Source: Acidobacteriota bacterium (GTDB lineage: Bacteria; Acidobacteriota; Vicinamibacteria; Vicinamibacterales; UBA2999). From it: 64,000 bases of DNA. Positions 37,032 through 46,021 of the stretch are shown piece by piece (position 1 is the stretch's first letter; the number at the start of each line of letters is the position of its first letter). Below the pieces are notes generated by a model. It had not been told where the DNA came from. It saw nothing but the letters and a program-made list of their open reading frames with translations, and did not search any database. The stretch lies in NCBI GenBank assembly GCA_018000455.1, contig JAGNJW010000007.1:119061-183060 (forward strand). The letters are read 5' to 3'. A program made the translations under genes and the position numbers.

Positions 37032-37990
37032 GCGCGCACCCGCGGGTCGAGCCACGCGTGCAGCAGGTCGGCCACCAGGTTGAAGAGGATGACGGCCACC
37101 GAACTCGCCATCAGGAGCGCCATCAGCACGCTGTAGTCGCGACGGCCGAGTGCTTCGGTGAACAGGCTGCCCACGCCCGGCCACGCGAACACGCTCTCGG
37201 TGACGACGGCACCAGGCACGAGCAGCGCCGCATCGAGCAGCACGACCGTGATGACCGGCGCCAGCGCGTTGGGCAGCGCGTGGCGCAGCAGCCGGGCGCG
37301 CCGTGGCAGGCCGCGGGCGCTGGCCGCCGCGATAAACGGCGCACCGAGCACATCGACCATCGAAGCGCGCAGGTAGCGCATCCAGGCGGCGGCATGCACG
37401 AAGGCGAGCACCGCCGCCGGCATCACGAGGAACGACAGCCGCGTCAGCCATCCGCCGTCGACGGCACGACCGGCCGAGGGCAGCCAGCCGAGGCCGATGG
37501 CGAAAGCGAGTTGCAGCATCAGACCGAGCCAGAACGCCGGCAGCGACACACCCACGGCGGCCACGCCCGAGAGCGCGCGGTCGACAATCGTGCCCCGGCG
37601 CACGGCGGCGATGAGCCCGGACGGCAGCGCCACCACCAGCGCCAGGGCGAAGGAGGCCAGCAGCAGCTCCGCCGAGGCCGGCAGCCGTTCGACGACCCGG
37701 GCGAGCACGGGACGGCCGTCGCTGAAGCTGTAGCCCCAGTCGCCGGTGACGAAGGCGCCGAGCCAGCTCACGTACTGCACCCACAACGACCGATCGAGGC
37801 CGAGCGCCCGCTTCAGTCGTTCGAGATCCTCTGGCCGCACGCCGGGATTCGACAGGTAGACCTCGAGCGGTCCGCCCGGCACGAGCTGCAGCAGCCCGAA
37901 ACCGATGGCCGAGACGATGAGCAGGAGCGGCACCGCCTCGAGCGCGCGCCGTAGCGCCAGGTGCGCGAGCGGTCCTACTGGAGCGTCCAC
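37028..37990 (-). CDS. dipeptide/oligopeptide ABC transporter permease (DppB/OppB family)
   Basis: The 320-residue protein has the DppB layout: an N-terminal helix with PLLLIVSAIGFGLLQLVPGGP, a periplasmic segment (NPGVRPEDLERLKRALGLD, then VQYVSWLGAFVTGDWGYSF) and five more helices. The EAA loop (AASARGLPRRARLLRHALPNAL) and the FAWPGVGSLFTEALGRRDY segment are conserved. It forms the membrane channel together with the DppC-like partner. GTG at 37990 overlaps the end of the binding-protein gene by 16 bases. Confidence 0.9.
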   Translation of the reverse strand: MDAPVGPLAHLALRRALEAVPLLLIVSAIGFGLLQLVPGGPLEVYLSNPGVRPEDLERLKRALGLDRSLWVQYVSWLGAFVTGDWGYSFSDGRPVLARVVERLPASAELLLASFALALVVALPSGLIAAVRRGTIVDRALSGVAAVGVSLPAFWLGLMLQLAFAIGLGWLPSAGRAVDGGWLTRLSFLVMPAAVLAFVHAAAWMRYLRASMVDVLGAPFIAAASARGLPRRARLLRHALPNALAPVITVVLLDAALLVPGAVVTESVFAWPGVGSLFTEALGRRDYSVLMALLMASSVAVILFNLVADLLHAWLDPRVRA

Positions 37991-39609
37991 GCGTGCACGT
38001 TCCAGAACGGCCCGGTGTTGGTGGGGTTGCCGGTGAAGCCCTCGAGGCGCGCTGGCACGGCGTCCAGCTTGGTCACGCCGTAGAGCGGAATCTCGATCGC
38101 GAGATCGGCGATTCTCGCCTGTGCCTCATGCAGGATCCGCCGTCGCTCGCCCTGGTCGACGGTGCGATCGGCAGCGTAGACGAGACGGGTCAGTGCGTCG
38201 TCGGTCACGTAGTTGATGTTGCGGCCGCGCGGCGGCATGCGGTCGTTGGCGAAGAAGAGCGTGAGCTCGGGATCGGCCGGCAACTGCCACCAGTGCAACA
38301 TGGCGTGGAACTTACCCTCGAACCACAGCTTGGAGATGCTGGTACCGTCGTGAAGCTGCACGGCGGCCTCAACGCCTACGTCCCGGAACTGCCGCTGCAG
38401 CACCTGTGCCACGTTCTCGCGCACGGCAAAGCCGGCTTGGGTGATGAGCGTGAAAGCGAAGCGCTGGCCGCCCTTCTCGCGCACGCCGCCGCCGCGCGTG
38501 GCGCGCCAGCCGGCCTCGTCGAGTAGCGCCTTGGCGCGTGCCGGATCGAAGCCGTAGCGCCGCACCGCGGGATTGTGCGCCCATGACACCGGCTGCACGG
38601 GCCCGTGGGTCACCGGCGCCAGGCCCTCGAGAATCGTGGTCCCGAGCAGCTCGCGGTCGATCGCGTGGGTCAGCGCCTGTCGCACGCGCACGTCGGCAAA
38701 CGCCGGGAAGGCGCGCTGGTTGAGCGTGACGTGCTCGTAGCCGTTACCGTCGATCCGATGCACCACGACGCCGGGGATGGCCGCCACCTCGCGGTGCTTG
38801 TCCCAGGGGAACATCACCACCATGTCCACCTCCCCGCTCTTCAGCTGGTTGATGCGCGTGTTGGTGTTGGCGATGAACTTGAAGGTCAGGGTCGTGATGG
38901 CGGCCGGCGTGCCCTGCCAGTAGTCGGGCACGGCCTCGAGCCGGATGAACTCGCCGCTCTTCCACTCGGCCACCTTGTAGGGGCCGGTGCCGAGCGGCGC
39001 GCGGTTGTAGTCGTTGGCGGTGTCGATGTCGCGTCCGTCGAGCACGTGATTGGGCAGCGTGCCGCGCACGAACTGGAGTTGGTAGGGTGCGTAGACTTCC
39101 CGGTAGTGCAGCACCGCCGTCAGCGGGTCGGGCGTCTCGACGCTGGTGATGCGGTCGAACCCGTCGGTGCTCTCGGGGTTGTAGGCCGGGCTGTTGATGG
39201 CCTCGACCGTGAACTTCACGTCGGCGGAGGTGTGCGGCGTGCCGTCGTGCCAGTGCACCCCGGGCCTGAGCCGCCAGGTGACGTCCATGCCGCCGTCTGG
39301 GCGCAGCACCACGCCGCCGTTCTCGAGCGTGGGCACCATAGCGGCCAGCAGCGGCACCACCTCCATCTTCTCGTTGGTCGTGACGAGACCTTCGACGACG
39401 CACGTCTCGATGTCTTCGAGGATGTGCGTGCTGAACCGGTTCAGCGTGTCGGGTTCGCGGTCGTAGCCGACGACCAGCCGGTCGGTGGGCCGCGCCGCCA
39501 GGCCGGACGAGGCCGGCCCGTTGCCAGGGGTCGATCCCCCGCCGCACGCGCCGGCCACGACGGCGGCCGCGGCAGCCACGAGCACCCCGAGGAGCCTCGC
39601 CCGCCTCAT
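37975..39609 (-). CDS. periplasmic peptide-binding lipoprotein (SBP family 5)
   Basis: The 544-residue protein has a lipoprotein-like signal (VVAGACGGG, Cys near residue 22). The family-5 fold contains EGLVTTNEKMEVVPLLA, DVTWRLRPGVHWHDGTPHTSADVKFTVEAI, NYNRAPLGTGPYKVAEW and ADVRVRQALTHAIDRELL, all typical of DppA/OppA-type binding proteins. It captures peptides or other small ligands for the two permeases encoded next. Its ATG overlaps the stop of the DUF885 gene (TGATG), tying the transporter to that putative peptidase. Confidence 0.92.
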   Translation of the reverse strand: MRRARLLGVLVAAAAAVVAGACGGGSTPGNGPASSGLAARPTDRLVVGYDREPDTLNRFSTHILEDIETCVVEGLVTTNEKMEVVPLLAAMVPTLENGGVVLRPDGGMDVTWRLRPGVHWHDGTPHTSADVKFTVEAINSPAYNPESTDGFDRITSVETPDPLTAVLHYREVYAPYQLQFVRGTLPNHVLDGRDIDTANDYNRAPLGTGPYKVAEWKSGEFIRLEAVPDYWQGTPAAITTLTFKFIANTNTRINQLKSGEVDMVVMFPWDKHREVAAIPGVVVHRIDGNGYEHVTLNQRAFPAFADVRVRQALTHAIDRELLGTTILEGLAPVTHGPVQPVSWAHNPAVRRYGFDPARAKALLDEAGWRATRGGGVREKGGQRFAFTLITQAGFAVRENVAQVLQRQFRDVGVEAAVQLHDGTSISKLWFEGKFHAMLHWWQLPADPELTLFFANDRMPPRGRNINYVTDDALTRLVYAADRTVDQGERRRILHEAQARIADLAIEIPLYGVTKLDAVPARLEGFTGNPTNTGPFWNVHAWTLQ

Positions 39610-41315
39610 CACGTGCTCTCCTCGGCAAGCATCAGCCGGGCAATCAGTGCCACCGGAATCGCGCCGTGCTTGAGCACGCGGTCGTGGAAGGCGCGCATCG
39701 AGAAGGCGCCGCCCTGGCGGGCCCACAGGTTGACGCGCAACTGATGCAGCCCGCGCGTGCCCAGCCAGTACATCGCGGCGGTGCCGGGATACATGCTGTT
39801 GCGCACGGCCTCGGCCCTGGCGGCCACGCCCGACATGTGCGCGCGGTCCTGATAGAGCGCCGCCGCCTCGGCGAGAGTACGCCGGCCCGTGTGCAGCGAC
39901 AGATCCACCACCGCCCGCGCGGCGATCCGCACGCGCGTGTGCTGCTGCGCGATCTGTTCGAGCGGCGTCAGGAAGCCGATCTCCTCCATGAGGTCGCACA
40001 CATAGCAGGCCCAGCCCTCGGCCAGGCTGCCGCCGGTGAACATGGCGATGCGGTTGGCCGTGTCGACCGCAGCCACCTTCCCCACCCGCGAACGGCCCTT
40101 GTAGGCGTGATGATTCTGCACGTGATGGCCGATGGCGCCGTGGTGCACCACATGGTTGAGCGTGACGACGCTGTCGTTGACCGCGCGGAGCCGGGCCTCA
40201 AGCGCCTCGTCATCCAGCCCGTCGATCGGCGGCACGACGTAGTCGAAGGTACCAAACGGGTCGAAGGGCGCTGGCGACCTGTAGTGCAGGTAGTAGAGGT
40301 GCTCCGCCGCCTCGCGGGTGTGCGCCGGAATGGGCACGTAGCGCAGGGGCGCCATCGGCCAGGTGACGAGCTTGTAGTCGTGCGCCTTCTGCCAGCAGGC
40401 CCGCCACTTCTCGTCGAAGCGGGCCAAGTAACCCTCGGCGGTGGGATGTTCGGCGGCCAGCAGATCCTGCACGGCGGCCCATCCGCCATGCGGACGGCTC
40501 ATCGCCTCGAGACGGGCGGCGGCCTCATCCAGGGCGTCGGTGGCCTCGGCCAGCAGATCGGGAATCGGCGTCGTCACCCAGTGGCCGCGCCGAAGGAGCA
40601 GCGCGAGGAGCTCTCCGCCGGCGTCGCTTCTGGGCGCCTCGGGCAGCGCCGCCACCAGCGCCACGAAGCGGCCGAGGGCCTCGGCGGCGTGGGTGGCCGA
40701 TGCCCGCCACGCGGCAGCCGCGCCGTAGCCGATGGAGTCTGCCTGAGCGTCGACCCACGCCGGCAGCGCCTCCTCGAAGAGCGACATGCCGGCCCGCGCC
40801 TCGCGCACGGCACGTTCGCGCCAGTCGGCGGGCGCCTCGCGCAGGACGTTGGCGGCGGCGGCCAGGAAGCCGGGCACGGCGTCGAGCCTGGCGCGGGCGT
40901 GGTCGAGGCGGGTGGCCAGCGGGCCGAAGTCGCGCGTCACCAGGCTCAGCACGCCGAAGATCGCTTCGCCCGTCCACAGCGTCGGGTTGCGGTGCACGAA
41001 GTGACCGCTGGCGTGCTCGGCTCTGGCAATCTCCAGGACGGCATCGGCCAGGGCGAGGTCGACTTCCAGGGGGAAGGCCGTCACGGCATCGTCGGGCACG
41101 CGGCCGGCCAGGTCCAGTTCGCGACGCACGGCCTCCTGGGCGTCGGCCTCGGCATCGAGCCCGGTGGGCGACCAATCGGGCAGGCGGTCGTCGTGGGCGT
41201 GGAGGCCGGTGAAGGTCGCCGACACCGGCCGCTGCCGGTAGAACGTATCGAAGAAGCGATCGAGCGCGGTAACGACCGCCTCGGCCGCTCCTACGCGAGC
41301 GGCAGTGTCACCCAT
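39609..41315 (-). CDS. DUF885 family protein (putative metal-dependent peptidase-like)
   Basis: The 568-residue helical protein belongs to DUF885: VSATFTGLHAHDDRLPDWSP at the N-terminus, then HHGAIGHHVQNHH and GGSLAEGWACYVCDLMEEIG. These match the H-x-x-G-H-H and EGWA(L/C)Y signatures of the family, whose folds resemble M32/M2-type zinc metallopeptidases. No signal peptide is seen. The ATG at 41315 lies 25 bases inside the end of the Gfo/Idh gene. Position before a peptide-type binding protein suggests peptide use, which is an inference. Confidence 0.8.
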   Translation of the reverse strand: MGDTAARVGAAEAVVTALDRFFDTFYRQRPVSATFTGLHAHDDRLPDWSPTGLDAEADAQEAVRRELDLAGRVPDDAVTAFPLEVDLALADAVLEIARAEHASGHFVHRNPTLWTGEAIFGVLSLVTRDFGPLATRLDHARARLDAVPGFLAAAANVLREAPADWRERAVREARAGMSLFEEALPAWVDAQADSIGYGAAAAWRASATHAAEALGRFVALVAALPEAPRSDAGGELLALLLRRGHWVTTPIPDLLAEATDALDEAAARLEAMSRPHGGWAAVQDLLAAEHPTAEGYLARFDEKWRACWQKAHDYKLVTWPMAPLRYVPIPAHTREAAEHLYYLHYRSPAPFDPFGTFDYVVPPIDGLDDEALEARLRAVNDSVVTLNHVVHHGAIGHHVQNHHAYKGRSRVGKVAAVDTANRIAMFTGGSLAEGWACYVCDLMEEIGFLTPLEQIAQQHTRVRIAARAVVDLSLHTGRRTLAEAAALYQDRAHMSGVAARAEAVRNSMYPGTAAMYWLGTRGLHQLRVNLWARQGGAFSMRAFHDRVLKHGAIPVALIARLMLAEEST

Positions 41316-42412
41316 CGCCGTTCCCTGAACGAGAGCTCGACCGCATTGATGGTCTCCTGCACCCACGCGCCATCGTCGAAGCTGCCTTCGTTGACGTCGT
41401 CATCCGCCAGGATCTCGCCGATGAAGCTGCTGACGAGGTTGGCGTAGAAGAGCGTGCGCCACGACTCCTCGGCGCTGCCACCGGGCGGATAGAACTCCAC
41501 CGGCACCTCGGCCCGCGTGAACTCGACGTGGTCTTTGTCCGCCAGCCAGATCCGTTCGCAGATGCCGTGCTCCTCCACCAGCCGGCAGATGACGGCGCCC
41601 TCGCTGCCGTAGAGCCGCGCCTCGATGCCCGGGTAGTTGCCGACCGTGACATAGCTGGTCTGGATCGAGCACAGCGCTCCGTTGGCGAATTCACCCAGAT
41701 AGATGTCGCCGTCGTCGATGTTCATCCGCTGCATCTTCCCCGTGGCTCGCACCATCCGGTTGGGGATGAAGTTGCGCATGGTGCCGACGACCTGCGTCAG
41801 GTCGGCGCCCACCATGAGGTGCGAGATGTCGATGACGGGCGCGCCGTAGCCTTCGAGCGAGGAGACGTGCAGGATGTTGGGATCGGCGTTGGGATCCACT
41901 TGCCGCAGCGGGTTCATCGGATCGAGCCACTGCGAGTTCTGCTCGTAGCCGTTGAAGATGAAGGGCGTGCCGACGTAACCATCGGCGACGAGCCGGCGGA
42001 AGTAGCGCATCGCCGGCGCGTAGCGGAAGGTGAAGCCGAGCTTGGTCTTCAGCCCCTTCGAGCGCGCCAGGTCGGCCGCTCGTCGGGTGTCCTTGAAGTC
42101 GAAGGCCACCGGCTTTTCGCACAGCACGTGCTTGCCGGCCTCGAGCGCCGCCCACGACAGCGCGAAGTGCGTGCTGCTCGGCGTGCACACGTCCACCATG
42201 TCGAGATCGTCGCGGGCGATGAGGGCCTCGTGCGAGTCGTAGACGTGCGGGATGCCGAACTGGCGGGCCGCCTCGTCGGCGAGTTCCTGCGTGGGATCGG
42301 CAATCGCCACCAGCTCGCATCGCGGGTCGCGGGCGAATCCCGGGAGGTGGGCGGCTCTGGCCCAGGTTCCGGCACCGAGCACTCCGACACGAACGCGACG
42401 AGACCGAGGCAT
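41291..42412 (-). CDS. Gfo/Idh/MocA family oxidoreductase
   Basis: The 373-residue protein has an N-terminal Rossmann domain with VGVLGAGTWARAAHLPGF (residues about 8-25) and the signature VDVCTPSSTHFA, HVLCEKPVAFD, where EKP supplies the catalytic lysine. The C-terminal alpha/beta domain contains EARLYGSEGAV. It would reduce or oxidise a sugar or cyclitol with NAD(P). It shares 25 bases with the start of the DUF885 gene. Substrate unknown. Confidence 0.9.
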   Translation of the reverse strand: MPRSRRVRVGVLGAGTWARAAHLPGFARDPRCELVAIADPTQELADEAARQFGIPHVYDSHEALIARDDLDMVDVCTPSSTHFALSWAALEAGKHVLCEKPVAFDFKDTRRAADLARSKGLKTKLGFTFRYAPAMRYFRRLVADGYVGTPFIFNGYEQNSQWLDPMNPLRQVDPNADPNILHVSSLEGYGAPVIDISHLMVGADLTQVVGTMRNFIPNRMVRATGKMQRMNIDDGDIYLGEFANGALCSIQTSYVTVGNYPGIEARLYGSEGAVICRLVEEHGICERIWLADKDHVEFTRAEVPVEFYPPGGSAEESWRTLFYANLVSSFIGEILADDDVNEGSFDDGAWVQETINAVELSFRERRWVTLPLA

Positions 42413-42449
42413 GTGGCCGCGATGATATCGCGAGCCGCCGGCTCACCGG

Positions 42450-43274
42450 TCACCAGTCGTCTGGCGCCGGCAGATCGGCGAGCCGGTAGACGCCCCGCGC
42501 CGGCGACACGGCCACCCCTTCGGCCACCAGCGCGCGGTTGCCGAGGCCGGCTTCGGCACGCGAGAGCCCGGTGACGCGCGCCAGTTCGCCCGGCACCGTC
42601 ATGCCGGCCCTGGTGAGAAACGCACGGGCGATCTCGCGGCGAGCCGCCTCAGGCGTCACGCGCATCGTGAGCTCGTCGGGGAAGCGCCCGACGGCAAGCG
42701 TCCAGATGTAGGTGAACCACGGCGCGTAGAGCACCTCGCTGGCCACGACCAGCATCGCCGCCTGCAGCTCGTCCATCGCCTTGGTGAAGGCGGGGCGATC
42801 CTTCACCCCGGAGTCGTCGCGCAGATCCCCAGACGCCATCTCCCATTCCCGGCGCAGCACTTTCAGGATCGCACGGGCATCGCGGCTGAGGCGCGTGGCT
42901 TCGGCCGTCTTGCGTACGCCGTGGAGCGCATGGAAGTGGGGGATCATCCGCGGCGCCAGGAACATCGTCTTGCCGCGCGCCAGCTTGGCGTAGTAAACCT
43001 TGCCGCGGCGAATGACGTCGTCCTTGAGCAGCCAGGTGTGTGACGCCTCGGGATCCTTCTGCACGTTGCGCGGCATGACGGCGTCGCGACGGCCGCACAC
43101 GGCCACGTAGAGCGACGGGCCCGGCTTCCTCGAGTCGGTCAGGCAGGCGGCAAAGCCCACCTGCTCGATGAACTGCTCGGCCTGGTACGCGGATTCGACC
43201 TGGCGTGTGCCTTCGCGTCGCCAGCCGCGATCGCGGAAGTCTTCGATGTCGTCGGGGAGGGCGTGGCGGGGCAT
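42450..43274 (-). CDS. hypothetical protein, possibly AlkZ-related / winged-helix
   Basis: The 274-residue cytoplasmic protein is not firmly assigned. It contains [39 protein letters not shown] and a C-terminal wHTH-like part ([31 protein letters not shown]). This pattern resembles winged-helix DNA-binding proteins distantly related to the AlkZ (YcaQ) DNA glycosylase family, but the characteristic QxQ motif is not evident. The call is tentative. It lies 37 bases upstream of the oxidoreductase gene on the same strand and is divergent from the FAH gene. Confidence 0.5.
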   Translation of the reverse strand: MPRHALPDDIEDFRDRGWRREGTRQVESAYQAEQFIEQVGFAACLTDSRKPGPSLYVAVCGRRDAVMPRNVQKDPEASHTWLLKDDVIRRGKVYYAKLARGKTMFLAPRMIPHFHALHGVRKTAEATRLSRDARAILKVLRREWEMASGDLRDDSGVKDRPAFTKAMDELQAAMLVVASEVLYAPWFTYIWTLAVGRFPDELTMRVTPEAARREIARAFLTRAGMTVPGELARVTGLSRAEAGLGNRALVAEGVAVSPARGVYRLADLPAPDDW

Positions 43275-43346
43275 CGAACGGCCTTCATGCTAGCCTGCCC
43301 TTCGCGGGCTTGCGCATCGAGTTCTAGGCGCCGCTACGGGCGGAGG

Positions 43347-43375
43347 TTGAGTCGCCGCTCCGCCGTCACTACAAT
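43347..43375 (+). promoter_or_regulatory. sigma-70-type promoter for FAH gene
   Basis: TTGAGT (43347-43352) and TACAAT (43370-43375) are separated by exactly 17 bases, close to the TTGACA/TATAAT consensus. The start of the FAH gene is at 43417, leaving a leader of about 35 bases. This is the best bipartite promoter seen in the window. Confidence 0.65.
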
Positions 43376-43416
43376 GGCGCCTCGTTCGGTGCCGCCCGGC
43401 GGGCGTTGAGAGGCTG

Positions 43417-44265
43417 ATGACGATGACGATGAATCGATGGCTGGTGATGGGACTTGGCGTCGTGGTGCTGGCGGCGTGTGCCGCCACCGCCTCAGCGCAG
43501 GCGCAAGTGAAATACGTGAAGTACGAGCTGGGCGGCAGCGCGTCGTGGGGCATCCTCGAGAACGAGACGACGATCCAGTCGCTCTCGGGCGTGCCGTGGG
43601 CCGGCGGCAAGCCGACGGGCCGGCGTGTGAAGCTCGCCGAGGTGAAGCTGCTGGCGCCGGCCGAGCCGAAGAAGGTGATCGCCGCCGGCCTCAACTACAA
43701 GAGCCATATCGGCCAGGCGTCGCCGGCGAAGTACGTCGGGCTCTTCGCCAAGTTCCCGACCTCGCTCGTCGGTCAGGGCGCCGACATCGTCTACCCGGCT
43801 GATGCCACCAACCTCCACTACGAAGCCGAGATCTGCATCGTCATCGGGAAGAAGGCGCAGAACATCTCCGAGGCCCAGGTCAAGGATCACATCTTCGGCG
43901 TCACGCCCTGCAACGACGTCAGCGAGCGTAACTGGCAACGCGACGACCTGCAGTGGTTCCGCGCCAAGGCCGCCGACACGTTCGGCCCGATGGGCCCGGC
44001 GCTGGTCACCAATGTCGACTACACGAACCTCAAGCTCATCGGCCGCCACAACGGTGAGGTGGTGCAGGAGACGACGACCGACCTGCTCATCTTCGACATC
44101 AACAACATCGTGAGCTACACGAGCCGCTACATCACGCTCGAGCCCGGGGACGTCATCTTCACCGGCACGCCGGGAACGACCAAACCGATGAAGCCCGGCG
44201 ACACCTTCGAGGTGGAGGTGGTGGGCGTCGGTACGCTGAAGAACACGGTCGTCGCCGCGAAGTAG
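43417..44265 (+). CDS. fumarylacetoacetate hydrolase (FAH) family protein with export signal
   Basis: The 282-residue protein carries a FAH domain: VIAAGLNYKSHIG, HYEAEICIVIGKKAQN (two metal-binding glutamates), FGVTPCNDVSERNWQ, DTFGPMGPALVT and VIFTGTPGTTKPMKPGD. The family covers 2-hydroxyhepta-dienedioate isomerases, acylpyruvases and oxaloacetate decarboxylases. Unusually it begins with a signal-like segment of about 28 residues: hydrophobic core VMGLGVVVLAAC, with a lipobox-like LAAC at Cys21 or an ASA cleavage site just after. Such enzymes are normally cytoplasmic, so this one may work in the periplasm. Three ATG codons at 43417, 43423 and 43429 could start it. A good promoter lies upstream. 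Confidence 0.87.
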   Translation: MTMTMNRWLVMGLGVVVLAACAATASAQAQVKYVKYELGGSASWGILENETTIQSLSGVPWAGGKPTGRRVKLAEVKLLAPAEPKKVIAAGLNYKSHIGQASPAKYVGLFAKFPTSLVGQGADIVYPADATNLHYEAEICIVIGKKAQNISEAQVKDHIFGVTPCNDVSERNWQRDDLQWFRAKAADTFGPMGPALVTNVDYTNLKLIGRHNGEVVQETTTDLLIFDINNIVSYTSRYITLEPGDVIFTGTPGTTKPMKPGDTFEVEVVGVGTLKNTVVAAK

Positions 44266-44269
44266 CGCG

Positions 44270-45925
44270 CTAGAAGCGCGACGCCCGAATCCAGGTGTCC
44301 GACCGCGCCCACGCCTTCTCCAGCCGGGCGTCAACGTCGGTCGTAGGCTTGCCCTGCGCCTCGAGCGCCTGTTGCAGGCCCAGCAGCGACCAGCCGTTGT
44401 GCGGATGCTCGACCAGCTCCTTCAGGTAGGTGGCCTCGGCTTCCGCTGCCATCCCGGCTTCGAGCTGCATCGCGCCCAGCCAGTGCCGCGCGTCGAAGGG
44501 TAGCGGCTCCGGCTCGTCGTACTCGAGCGAGTCGTCGAGCTTGACCGCCTCCTCGAACTTCGCCAGGGCCGTCGTCTTGTCGCCGAGATAGCGCGCGATC
44601 TCGCCCTCGAGGATGTTGCCGGCGATGCCGAGCAACTTGGCCGCCTCGTGCGCGCGGAAGCTCTGCTTCGAGGTCGACGCCGCCTTCTGCACGCGCGAGA
44701 GATACAGGCGCGCGAAGTCGAGCTCCCCGGCCCTGAGCTTCGCGTAGCCCTGGGCGAAGTCCCACAACCCGGCCGGCACCTCGCGCTCGGGCCGCTTGTC
44801 GACCGCCGCAATCTCATCGAAGCGGCCGAAGCGCAGCAGCGTCAGCACCTGATACATCGTGTCGCCGGTGCTCTTGGCGTAGTCCTTGCCGGCCTGCGTG
44901 GCAACCGCGCCCTGGCTGTCGTTCGACGCGGCGAAGAGCAGCATGTGCAGGTTGTGGTCGGGATAGATGGCAAAGCCCTCGCCGATGCCGGCCTTCAAGT
45001 CCGAGTGCCAGGCCTGGATGTTGGCGCGCACGCCGTCGTTCCAGCGGCCGATCTCGTTCCAGGTGTGCGACGGCATGTGGTTCATGTGGCTGGCGCCTGG
45101 CACGGCGTTGCCGAGGAACTCGGCGCAGGCGGCGGCCTTGCCCGGATCCACCGTGGATTCGGTGGCGTGCACGTAGAGGTGGCAGGCGCCCGGATGCTTG
45201 ATGTCTTTCGCCAGCACGCCCTCGAGCACCTTGTGCAGGCGCTGCACGTTGGGATCGTTCAAGTCGCGCGTGCCGCGGCGCGGCTCGAGCAGGAAGAGCG
45301 CATCGGCGTAGAGCGTCACCGCGTCCAGATCCTCGGGCAGCGCGTCGGCCACCTTCTTCATCGCGTCAGCGTAGGCGCGCTCTTGATCCATGCGCTTCTT
45401 CGCGTCGAACGTCGGGACGTAGCGCACCTGGATGGCGTCGATGAAGGCCTGCTCCCAGGGCAGCTTGGCGTGCATCTTGAGCGCCAGCGCCTTCTTGGCG
45501 GCGGCGTAGGCAAACGGCGAGTGCTCGGCGAGGATCGGCCCGTTCAGATACGAGCCCCAGGCCCAGGCTTCGCCCCAGTAGCAGATGGCACAGTTGGCGT
45601 CGCGCTGCCAGGCGGCGCGAAACGAGCGCACCGCGTCGAGCTTGGCGAACGAGTACATCATCTGCATGCCCTGCGTGAAGAGCGCCTGGGCTTCGGAATT
45701 GGCCGTGGTGATGGTCTTCGTGAAGGGCCCGAGGCCCACGGTGTAGATCGGAATGGGCTCGGCGACGTATTTGGGCAGTTCCGGCACGGCCCCGGGCTGG
45801 GTGGAGGTCGAGGCGCCGTCCATCGCCATCATGTCGTGCTGAGCCAGGGCGGGTGTGGTGCCCATCAGCACCGCCACGCCTGCCGCCAGTGTGACCATTC
45901 GCACGCTTCTACGACAACAGCCCAT
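44270..45925 (-). CDS. exported TPR-like repeat protein
   Basis: The 551-residue protein has a signal peptide (about 1-28, ending TPALAQ) and then a helical-repeat body: FTQGMQMMYSFAKLDAVRSFRAAW, then CAICYWGEAWAWGSYLNGP, and later regular helix pairs (AEATYLKELVEHPHNGWSLLGL). A histidine-rich stretch (SHMNHMPSHTW) sits mid-protein. These features match the secreted tetratricopeptide-type proteins common in this group; a binding or scaffold role is likely, with no enzymatic motif seen. It converges with the FAH gene across five bases. Confidence 0.75.
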   Translation of the reverse strand: MGCCRRSVRMVTLAAGVAVLMGTTPALAQHDMMAMDGASTSTQPGAVPELPKYVAEPIPIYTVGLGPFTKTITTANSEAQALFTQGMQMMYSFAKLDAVRSFRAAWQRDANCAICYWGEAWAWGSYLNGPILAEHSPFAYAAAKKALALKMHAKLPWEQAFIDAIQVRYVPTFDAKKRMDQERAYADAMKKVADALPEDLDAVTLYADALFLLEPRRGTRDLNDPNVQRLHKVLEGVLAKDIKHPGACHLYVHATESTVDPGKAAACAEFLGNAVPGASHMNHMPSHTWNEIGRWNDGVRANIQAWHSDLKAGIGEGFAIYPDHNLHMLLFAASNDSQGAVATQAGKDYAKSTGDTMYQVLTLLRFGRFDEIAAVDKRPEREVPAGLWDFAQGYAKLRAGELDFARLYLSRVQKAASTSKQSFRAHEAAKLLGIAGNILEGEIARYLGDKTTALAKFEEAVKLDDSLEYDEPEPLPFDARHWLGAMQLEAGMAAEAEATYLKELVEHPHNGWSLLGLQQALEAQGKPTTDVDARLEKAWARSDTWIRASRF

Positions 45926-46021
45926 CAAAGCCTCCCCGGTCCGTGACCTTCCGGACCCGGGCCGGATCATACCGGAACGAGATGCGTTCGACCTGCGTCG
46001 GGGCCGGTCCGCCCCTGGTGG

